Assembly: GCA_021155845.1 (NCBI GenBank)
Contig: JAJNBK010000016.1
Span: 1-7,721 of the forward strand
Length of the DNA: 7,721 nucleotides
Direction of reading: 5' to 3'
From: Nitrososphaeraceae archaeon
Lineage (GTDB): Archaea; Thermoproteota; Nitrososphaeria; Nitrososphaerales; Nitrososphaeraceae
Shown here: piece after piece, positions 1 through 4,844 of the stretch
How the letters are laid out: each line of letters begins with the position of its first letter
How positions within the stretch are numbered: position 1 is the stretch's first letter
Position numbers and translations under genes: made by a program
The notes under the pieces: generated by a model
The model's input: only the letters and a program-made list of their open reading frames with translations
Database searches by the model: none
What the model was told of the DNA's origin: nothing

Positions 1-44
1 GCCATCCCAAAGGATCCAAGTGCAGTCCAAGTCTCTAAATTCAT
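1..44 (-). CDS. Possible 5' end of a leftward gene, cut by the window edge
   Basis: The first ~40 bases are clearly richer in G+C than the AT-rich stretch that follows, which suggests the edge of a coding region. On the minus strand an ATG at 44-42 opens a frame reading MNLETWTALGSFGM and runs off the window. This looks like the start of a membrane protein, but 14 codons are too few to assign a family. An alternative is the 3' tail of a rightward gene: plus frame 1 ends at TAA 55-57 and is followed by six Ts at 60-65, and plus frame 3 ends at TAA 36-38. I cannot decide between these from the sequence. A one-mismatch copy of the palindrome found at 3740 and 3860 lies at 46-57, directly before the minus-strand ATG. 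Confidence 0.27.
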   Translation of the reverse strand, partial: MNLETWTALGSFGM

Positions 45-188
45 ATTACAATTATAACATTTTTTGTTTATCTTTGTTGCTATTTAATTATATGTCTGCA
101 TTAGTTCCTATCTTCACTCATTGAATTATGAACTCCATCCATTATCATGTCAGATTATTAGACTTTATTAGATTATTATTAGTAGTAG

Positions 189-215
189 AGCCATTAAATA
201 CTTTGAATAATGGCT
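189..215. repeat. Hairpin-forming inverted repeat, terminator-like
   Basis: AGCCATTA (189-196) and TAATGGCT (208-215) are exact reverse complements around an 11-nt loop. In RNA the stem could be extended on the outer side by G-U and A-U pairs. The right arm runs into TTTT (215-218), so on the plus strand it resembles a weak intrinsic terminator. No plus-strand gene is seen to end just before it, so its role is unknown. Confidence 0.35.
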
Positions 216-432
216 TTTCAAATCTAAGAAAGACTCTGTTAACTTAATATCAATAGATCAGTATATTCTAATATTTTTTTTAGTTTGAAGTATACCAAAA
301 CACATACGAATTTATAATTAAAGTTCTTACCTATATTTTAATTTTAGAAGTTATAGACCCTACCTCTACTATCTATAATTTGATTATTAGTACCGTTGAA
401 TTTTATATGCTTTCATACACATAGTTTAATAA

Positions 433-440
433 TTATAAAT
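433..440 (+). promoter_or_regulatory. TATA box of the secreted poly-Gln protein gene
   Basis: TTATAAAT matches the archaeal TATA consensus. Its first T lies 31 nt before the ATG at 464, so transcription would begin within a few nucleotides of that codon. This supports ATG 464 over the in-frame TTG at 455, which would fall before or at the predicted transcription start. Confidence 0.55.
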
Positions 441-463
441 AGACCTTCTTTATATTGAAAGGA

Positions 464-1003
464 ATGAACAAAAAAAATATTATATCCATACTTGGGTGTA
501 GTCTTCTTATTACAACGATATTGTTATTATCGACAAATAGTAATATTGCTTTCAGCCAACAACAACAACAACAACAACAAGTACAAACCTCTCAAGCACA
601 CGACTCAGTAACAGTTCTAATGGATGGGAAAACTATTCCAGGAAAAAACTTTATTCACTTATATGATTCAACTCCATCTAGCATATCATCAGGTCATGTA
701 GCAGCTCATCTCCCTTGTGATGGTGGCGGAGAAGCAACAGTTAAAGTTGTAGGAGGTATTGCACCTGACGTAGCGCCACTTAATATGACACTTGTAGAGC
801 AAATGTCTACTCTAGGAAATATTTGTATGTATCATGTTGATATACCGCAACAAAATGGTACGAGCATAACTGATATTGCCTTGCTAAATCCGGCAGAGCA
901 AAGTATTATCCTCCCTGATGCAACTTCAATTGTGATACATGTATCGGAGTTTGCAGCAGTAGTAGCAGGTGGAGAAGAAGAGCATACAGCAGCAGGACAT
1001 TAG
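464..1003 (+). CDS. Secreted protein of unknown function with poly-Gln tract
   Basis: A 179-residue protein, probably exported. Lys3-Lys4 are followed by a hydrophobic segment (about residues 6-22) and a likely signal-peptidase region ending near NIAFS (27-31). Eight consecutive Gln (32-39), encoded by a pure CAA run at 557-580, follow at once, so the tract would form the mature N-terminus. The rest looks like a compact beta-rich domain with two Cys (in LPCDGGG and NICMYH) that could form a disulfide, N-glycosylation sequons (NMT, NGT) and an acidic, His-containing tail (EEEHTAAGH). I do not recognise a named family; it resembles secreted proteins seen only in ammonia-oxidising archaea, but that is from memory. 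ATG 464 is chosen because of the TATA spacing; GGA directly precedes it. It stands alone, with 525 bp before the next gene. His, Met and Cys content allows a metal-related role, but no motif proves it. Confidence 0.8.
   Translation: MNKKNIISILGCSLLITTILLLSTNSNIAFSQQQQQQQQVQTSQAHDSVTVLMDGKTIPGKNFIHLYDSTPSSISSGHVAAHLPCDGGGEATVKVVGGIAPDVAPLNMTLVEQMSTLGNICMYHVDIPQQNGTSITDIALLNPAEQSIILPDATSIVIHVSEFAAVVAGGEEEHTAAGH
557..580 (+). repeat. CAA trinucleotide microsatellite (8 units)
   Basis: Eight uninterrupted CAA codons encode Gln32-39 of the secreted protein, just after its signal peptide. Because the codons are identical rather than mixed CAA/CAG, the tract can change length by replication slippage without a frameshift. 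Confidence 0.85.
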
Positions 1004-1528
1004 TTTCAGATAAATTCTAAAACATAAAAAAATCTTCTTTATGGCTGTATTAAACTACATCCATAATATAGATGTCCTCTGAAAAATAAGGCTTACAATT
1101 GTAGTCAAGATATAAGAAGATTACAATCTCTTTTTGCTATTAATAGTAGATGTTATCATGATGAGGCCAAATCTAATAATTATCATTAACTATCTGTGAT
1201 TATTTACTAAAGAAATAGAAGTACTCAATATATTTAAAACCAAAAACAAGCCAGAGAATGTATATATCATTAAATATAGTAAGAAGAAATTTAAACCGAC
1301 AATATGGTTTGGTTTGTATGTATACATATATCTTTTTCTTATTTTTTGTATATTCATAGCAGCTATTCTTTCTTTCTGATACCACTCATCTTATTATTCA
1401 TCAAGAAAAAATCTTCCTCTTGCATATGGTCACATATTTACAGATACAGAAAATGTGGATATCCTTATCCAGCTAGAAACTTGTACCAAAAACAATTTAT
1501 CTTTCATATGGTATAAAATCAAAAAGCA
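1004..1528. other. Long AT-rich intergenic stretch
   Basis: There are 525 bp between two rightward genes. Short frames exist on both strands (around 1200-1385 and 1304-1516), but they encode Tyr/Phe/Lys/Ile-rich strings typical of random AT-rich DNA, and I do not call them. Notable items are a palindrome TACAATTGTA at 1094-1103, a 6-bp inverted repeat TTATGG/CCATAA at 1039-1066, and a candidate TATA element for the next gene near 1496-1502. Confidence 0.55.
1094..1103. promoter_or_regulatory. Isolated copy of the TACAATTGTA palindrome
   Basis: This 10-bp perfect palindrome extends to TTACAATTGTAG (1093-1104), one base short of the 12-bp core found twice at 3741-3752 and 3861-3872. Unlike those two, it has no TTATA box 9 nt beyond its 14-bp frame on either strand, and no gene starts close by. 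It may be a chance match or a distant site. Confidence 0.3.
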
Positions 1529-1753
1529 ATGCTATTGCGTTCTAGACTTAAAGAGAGATGGAAAATGCTTCTTTTACTTGGAACAATATGGCTTCTAATC
1601 GTTTTTCCTATTCCGTTCTTGCCTGCTTGGGGATATCCTATAGATGAAACTTCTTTAAGAACAATAATTATCATAACAGCTGTTATATCAATACCATTTA
1701 CTCTTCTAGCAATATTTATGAATGATGGAAACAGAGAGCATTCAACATATTAA
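1529..1753 (+). CDS. Small two-helix membrane protein, unknown function
   Basis: A 74-residue protein with a basic start (RSRLKERWK, residues 4-12), a first hydrophobic segment at about residues 13-34 containing a Pro-rich turn (FPIPFLPAW), a short polar link (DETSLR), a second hydrophobic segment at about 45-64, and a polar tail. The pattern of basic flank, helix, loop, helix and hydrophilic end is unlike the random frames around it and supports a real gene. ATG 1529 has TTTATC at 1496-1501 some 32 nt upstream, compatible with a leaderless or nearly leaderless transcript; no Shine-Dalgarno sequence is present. I do not recognise the family. It has no close neighbour in an operon: 525 bp lie before it and 306 bp separate it from the end of the convergent exporter gene. 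Confidence 0.6.
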   Translation: MLLRSRLKERWKMLLLLGTIWLLIVFPIPFLPAWGYPIDETSLRTIIIITAVISIPFTLLAIFMNDGNREHSTY

Positions 1754-2059
1754 AACGATTGCTGTTTAGGAAAAGTGTATAATGGAAATAATGGAATGTT
1801 GTTTGTATATATATGTATAAATATGCAGCAAATTTAGCATTTTGGATATCATTTTCATTGACAAAGATCTTAGAATTATAGATATCAGAAAAAATGTTCA
1901 ACTTTGTATACAACATGATTATTGTCCTTCTTATCTAACCAAACAATCTGCAAAGTATATTCTAGAAGTAAATCTGTTTTGTACAGCAAAATAAAGTAAA
2001 TGTTGGAGACAGGTTGCGAATTTAAGTCCGTTAAAGAAAAAAAGTGGTTAAACCCACTA
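1754..2059. other. Convergent intergenic stretch
   Basis: There are 306 bp between the stop of the small membrane protein (+) and the stop of the exporter (-). The only clear element is the exporter's terminator at its right end (2037-2058). A minus-strand frame at 1716-1916 has no coding character and partly overlaps the small membrane protein gene. Nothing else is evident. Confidence 0.55.
2037..2058 (-). terminator. Hairpin plus T-run terminator of the MFS exporter gene
   Basis: Read on the minus strand, AGTGG (2058-2054), a 6-nt loop and CCACT (2047-2043) form a perfect 5-bp GC-containing stem. The T-run at 2043-2037 (seven Ts, the first one shared with the stem) follows directly. The structure begins two bases after the stop codon at 2062-2060. 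It has the form of a bacterial intrinsic terminator; in archaea the U-run alone is usually enough. Confidence 0.7.
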
Positions 2060-3571
2060 TTAGTGCTTGGCCGAAGAGAGTTTTTCTGACTGCTGTATCT
2101 TTTTGATTGATACTAGGATTAGAACAGCTGCTATGATAGATACAACCGTAGCACCTATGAATGCAAGATGGAAGCCGCTGTTCAAGGCAGCGATTTGTTC
2201 AATTCCGATATTTTGCAGAGTTTCAGTGTGGCCAGAAGATATAGCAACCATAATTGCAAGACCAAGTGCCGAACCAATTTGGTAACTGGTGTTTACAAGG
2301 CCGGAGCCTAATCCCGACTCTTCTTTGCGTATATTTGATACTGCTGCTGTCAGCACAGGTATATAGGCTAGCGACATTCCTAATGCAGCGACTAAGGATG
2401 CAGGCAGGACATATATCATATAGATTAGATTTTCATTACCACTACTACCGTTACTATTGTCTGACGCAGCAGCAGATGGAGTTCCGCTAAAGAGCACCAT
2501 TGCAACAGCCAAGAGGGCCATTCCAGCAATCATGTTCTTTTTGAGACCAAAGCGATTTACTAGTCGGGGAGTATATGATATCATCAAGACCATGATCATG
2601 ACTGTCATTGGTAGCAACGCAAGTCCGCTCTCCATGGGGCCATAGCCTAGTATCTGTTGTATGTAGAGATTTAAGAAGAACCACATCGGGATCCACGCAG
2701 CACCTAATAAGGCCATTACAATATTGGAAGCTAACAAGTTGTGTATTTTGAATATATTCAATGGGATTAATGGCTCTTTTTTACGTCTTTGTATTACTAA
2801 GAAGGCACCAACCATAACGGATACACTTGCCATAAGGAAGATAGTTTGCATAGACATCCAACCAACATCATTAGCAGTAACAATCGCATAGACTAGTAAG
2901 ACAAGAGCAGAAGTTATAGAGACAGCTCCTAAATAGTCAACACTTCCCTTTCGTTTGATTGCTCGAGGTAGCAACTTAGGAGTTAGGGCTAGAACTGCTA
3001 TACCTACAGGCACATTGATAAGAAACACCCATGGCCAATCAAGCCATGCAGTAATTATTCCTCCTAAGAAGACGCCAGCTGTTCCCCCTGCTGGTGCAGA
3101 CGCGCCCCAGATGCCCATAGCCTTATTCATCTCAGACTTGTTGCTGCCAAAAAGACTCATGACCATTGAGAGAGCAGAAGGAGCGATAAGTGCTGCTCCC
3201 AGGCCTTGAAGAGCCCGAGCGACAATAAGGATAACTCCAGAATTTGCCAAGCCAGCAACAACTGATGCGATTGTAAGTGTCATGAAGCCAATTATGAAGA
3301 TTTTTCTTTGTCCTAAGATGTCTGATAGGCGGCCACCAAGAAGCAACAAAGCGCCAAATACAATTACATATGCATTGAATATCCATTGCAGATCAGTTTG
3401 AGAGAATCCAAAATATTGCTGAATAGTTGGTAATGCTACTCCTATGATCGACGTGTCTAAAATCACTACGAACTGCGCTAAAGAGAGTAGAGCTAACGCC
3501 TTCCATCTACGAGGATCTGGAATCTCTGCAGTTGTTGTTGTTACTGATGTAGATGATGATTTTGATGTCAT
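2060..3571 (-). CDS. DHA2-family MFS multidrug exporter (EmrB/QacA type, 14 TM)
   Basis: A 503-residue proton-coupled efflux protein of the cytoplasmic membrane; its length fits the 14-helix DHA2 family. Diagnostic motifs are in order: motif D1 in TM1 (LDTSIIGVALPTI, 38-50, with Asp39), WIFNAY (63-68), motif A in the TM2-TM3 loop (GGRLSDILGQRK, 79-90), motif B (ARALQGLGAALIAPSALS, 118-135), motif C, the antiporter signature (GASAPAGGTAGVFLGG, 156-171), then WPWVFLINVPVG (179-190). A Ser/Asn/Gly-rich loop, roughly residues 365-385, lies between late helices. The N-terminus is Ser/Thr-rich (residues 2-14) from TCA/ACA repeats. The start at 3571 is fixed by GGAGGAGG at 3589-3582, 10 nt upstream. 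That SD site lies inside an upstream 44-codon ORF whose TGA overlaps this ATG, suggesting translational coupling. The substrate cannot be read from the sequence. The closest-looking relatives I know are actinobacterial, so an old transfer from bacteria is possible but not tested. Confidence 0.93.
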   Translation of the reverse strand: MTSKSSSTSVTTTTAEIPDPRRWKALALLSLAQFVVILDTSIIGVALPTIQQYFGFSQTDLQWIFNAYVIVFGALLLLGGRLSDILGQRKIFIIGFMTLTIASVVAGLANSGVILIVARALQGLGAALIAPSALSMVMSLFGSNKSEMNKAMGIWGASAPAGGTAGVFLGGIITAWLDWPWVFLINVPVGIAVLALTPKLLPRAIKRKGSVDYLGAVSITSALVLLVYAIVTANDVGWMSMQTIFLMASVSVMVGAFLVIQRRKKEPLIPLNIFKIHNLLASNIVMALLGAAWIPMWFFLNLYIQQILGYGPMESGLALLPMTVMIMVLMISYTPRLVNRFGLKKNMIAGMALLAVAMVLFSGTPSAAASDNSNGSSGNENLIYMIYVLPASLVAALGMSLAYIPVLTAAVSNIRKEESGLGSGLVNTSYQIGSALGLAIMVAISSGHTETLQNIGIEQIAALNSGFHLAFIGATVVSIIAAVLILVSIKKIQQSEKLSSAKH

Positions 3572-3702
3572 AATCTCACTGCCTCCTCCATTTGTGTTTG
3601 TAATTTTCGGCTTAATTTTTGATTTACGGCTACGCTAAATATTTTGTTTTCGTTGTCATTGTCATTGTTTTCTTTATTCTTCTTTTTAGATATATCATTC
3701 AT
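3568..3702 (-). CDS. 44-aa leader ORF overlapping the exporter start (ATGA)
   Basis: Reading left from ATG 3702-3700 gives an uninterrupted 44-codon frame ending at TGA 3570-3568, which shares ATGA with the exporter's ATG (3571-3569). The first 20 residues are Lys/Asn/Asp/Glu-rich (MNDISKKKNK then an Asn-Asp-Glu run); the rest (IFSVAVNQKL, SRKLQTQMEEAVRL) could be amphipathic helix. The exporter's GGAGGAGG ribosome site encodes the final Met-Glu-Glu. The TATA box at 3730-3723 lies 28 nt before this ATG, as expected for a leaderless mRNA starting here; without the ORF the exporter would have an unusually long ~130-nt leader. It may be a small protein or a leader whose translation opens the exporter's ribosome site. 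It resembles no family I know, and its simple composition (GACAAT repeats) allows it to be chance. Confidence 0.5.
   Translation of the reverse strand: MNDISKKKNKENNDNDNENKIFSVAVNQKLSRKLQTQMEEAVRL
3582..3589 (-). promoter_or_regulatory. Strong Shine-Dalgarno site of the exporter gene
   Basis: GGAGGAGG on the minus strand, 10 nt before ATG 3571. It is the only strong SD sequence in the window; most other genes show TATA boxes at leaderless spacing. It suits the second gene of a two-gene transcript and lies within the leader ORF. Confidence 0.75.
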
Positions 3703-3722
3703 ATTCTTGGTTATAATAGGGG

Positions 3723-3730
3723 AAATATAA
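3723..3730 (-). promoter_or_regulatory. TATA box of the leader ORF and exporter
   Basis: TTATATTT on the minus strand; its first T (3730) lies 28 nt before the leader ATG (3702). The palindrome at 3740-3753 lies exactly 9 nt upstream of it. Confidence 0.6.
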
Positions 3731-3739
3731 CATCTGGAG

Positions 3740-3753
3740 TTTACAATTGTAAA
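3740..3753. promoter_or_regulatory. Palindromic operator TTTACAATTGTAAA, exporter side
   Basis: A perfect 14-bp palindrome, the expected form of a site for a dimeric helix-turn-helix regulator. It sits 9 nt upstream of the leftward TATA box, covering or adjoining the BRE position. Its core TACAATTGTA fits the TACAnnTGTA operator known for CopY/BlaI/MecI repressors, and half-sites of this type are also used by some MarR-family proteins. The centre-to-centre distance to the second copy is 120 bp. Confidence 0.72.
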
Positions 3754-3859
3754 GGATTGGCTGTCAGTAATAAGCTAAAAATTGGATGATATCATGTCTA
3801 TTCTGTGTATGCATTGCATCTTTCTTTTGCTCATGTCATATTCTTTCGAGGCATTATAC

Positions 3860-3873
3860 TTTACAATTGTAAG
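3860..3873. promoter_or_regulatory. Palindromic operator TTTACAATTGTAAG, His-rich gene side
   Basis: The second copy shares 13 of 14 bases with the site at 3740 and keeps the perfect 12-bp core TTACAATTGTAA (3861-3872). It sits 9 nt upstream of the rightward TATA box, the same spacing as its partner on the opposite strand. A second TATA-like element, TTATAC at 3854-3859, directly abuts it on the left. Confidence 0.72.
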
Positions 3874-3882
3874 CATCTGTTG

Positions 3883-3890
3883 TTATACAT
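3883..3890 (+). promoter_or_regulatory. TATA box of the His-rich protein gene
   Basis: TTATACAT; its first T lies 29 nt before ATG 3912, which makes that ATG the likely first codon of a leaderless mRNA and disfavours the in-frame GTG at 3891, only 8 nt after the box begins. The alternative box at 3854-3859 would start transcription near 3882-3884 and allow GTG 3891. Confidence 0.5.
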
Positions 3891-3911
3891 GTGCATATCT
3901 ATCTATACAAT

Positions 3912-4805
3912 ATGACAAAAAACCCAATGAGTAAAATATTTGTTAGAAAAGAAGATAAGTTCATACCTATGGGACATGACAAGGACCACCATGATGCTAA
4001 TAATAGTGATCATGGCGAACAGGAAAAGCATAAACAGCATAGCCAACATCAACAACAACATCATCATCAACAACAATTACCAATCTCTAACCATTACAAT
4101 GTGAATCTGCAATACGATTCCATTACTCCAGAAGCTGGAAGGCAAACTAAACTGATATTATCTGTTACAGAGCAAAAATCAGGAGATCCTATTAGAGAAT
4201 TTGAACTTTTACATGACAAACTGATGCATCTTATAATTGTAGGCCAGGATCTTTCTTATTTTGCTCATATTCACCCAACATTTGAAAACAACGGCGAAAG
4301 CTTTACTATAGTCCATACATTTCCAGAATCTGGCAGATATAAACTGTGGATTGATTTTAAACCAAAAGGCGGAAATCAAACCCTTGTAGCATTTAGGATT
4401 AACGTTACAGGTCATCCCATTCATAAGCCTGTAACGCTTGGACATGACAGAAAATACACCAAGGAATCATTAGATAGAAAATACCAAATTAGTTTGAAAT
4501 TACCAGAAAAGCTTGTAACCCATAATGATGCTGATATTGTCTTTAGTATATCAGATGTTGAAGGTAAGCCAGTAACTGACTTAGAACCTTTAATGGGAGC
4601 AGGAGGGCATAGTGTTATTATCAGCAGCGACATTAGAGAGTTCCTTCATGTGCATCCTACTGAAGAGGTAGATCGTAGTTGGAAGGGTGGACCTGATATA
4701 TCTTTTAGAACTAACTTTCCAAAACCAGGCCTATACAAAGCATGGGGACAATTCCAACATCAAGGCAGGATAGTTGTAGCAGACTTTAATCTGGAAGTCG
4801 CCTAA
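3912..4805 (+). CDS. His-rich protein with tandem H-x-H-P beta domains, putative metal binder
   Basis: A 297-residue protein with no signal peptide, so probably cytoplasmic. After a short basic start comes a His/Gln-rich segment (about residues 20-55) with ten His, including HHH, coded by CAT/CAC/CAA repeats. Two related beta domains follow: domain 1 (about 61-168) has LLHDKLMHL, YFAHIHPT and FPESGRYKLWIDF; domain 2 (about 190-297) has GAGGHSVII, FLHVHPT and FPKPGLYKAWGQF. The matching H-x-H-P motifs and following aromatic strands show an internal duplication. Two-domain proteins with these motifs are known to me from bacteria (notably actinobacteria), often described as putative metal-associated, without a settled function. 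His and Met in the motifs plus the His-rich leader suggest Cu, Ni or Zn binding; this is inference. ATG 3912 is preferred from TATA spacing; GTG 3891 and ATG 3927 are alternatives. It diverges from the exporter and shares its palindrome, so joint regulation is likely. Confidence 0.82.
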   Translation: MTKNPMSKIFVRKEDKFIPMGHDKDHHDANNSDHGEQEKHKQHSQHQQQHHHQQQLPISNHYNVNLQYDSITPEAGRQTKLILSVTEQKSGDPIREFELLHDKLMHLIIVGQDLSYFAHIHPTFENNGESFTIVHTFPESGRYKLWIDFKPKGGNQTLVAFRINVTGHPIHKPVTLGHDRKYTKESLDRKYQISLKLPEKLVTHNDADIVFSISDVEGKPVTDLEPLMGAGGHSVIISSDIREFLHVHPTEEVDRSWKGGPDISFRTNFPKPGLYKAWGQFQHQGRIVVADFNLEVA

Positions 4806-4806
4806 G

Positions 4807-4814
4807 TTTTTTTT
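4807..4814 (+). terminator. Oligo-T terminator after the His-rich gene
   Basis: Eight consecutive Ts begin two bases after the TAA stop (4803-4805) and are followed by ATTTG. This is the usual archaeal U-tract signal, with no hairpin. It separates this gene from the convergent NHL gene, whose stop is 39 bp further on. Confidence 0.65.
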
Positions 4815-4844
4815 ATTTGTCATAAGAATAATTATAACACAAAT

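Larger units (their letters stand above)
45..454. other. AT-rich intergenic stretch with no supported gene
   Basis: No credible ORF or RNA gene is visible here. The stretch holds an oligo-T run at 60-65, TTA/GTA-type simple sequence around 150-187, a perfect 8-bp inverted repeat at 189-215, and the TATA box of the next gene at its right end. Confidence 0.6.

Noticed and set aside
1200..1385. 61-codon minus-strand frame
   Set aside because: AT-driven Tyr/Lys/Phe/Ile composition without any recognisable pattern; overlaps another unlikely frame.
1304..1516. 70-codon plus-strand frame, hydrophobic
   Set aside because: Composition is Tyr/Phe/Ser/Ile/Lys-rich as expected from random AT-rich DNA, with no domain pattern, no well-placed TATA box, and a competing equally poor frame on the other strand.
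1716..1916. 66-codon minus-strand frame
   Set aside because: Low-complexity AT-rich coding, partly antisense to the small membrane protein gene, and no promoter or ribosome site.
2067..3638. Several 60-85-codon frames opposite or out of frame with the exporter gene
   Set aside because: They are shadows of a strongly supported 503-codon gene with all family motifs on the minus strand.
3786..3795. 10-bp palindrome ATGATATCAT between the two operators
   Set aside because: AT-rich short palindromes are common, it occurs once, and it has no fixed relation to either TATA box.
4231..4243. Another operator-like match, TTATAATTGTAG
   Set aside because: Lies inside the His-rich protein coding sequence, has two mismatches to the core, and no promoter follows.
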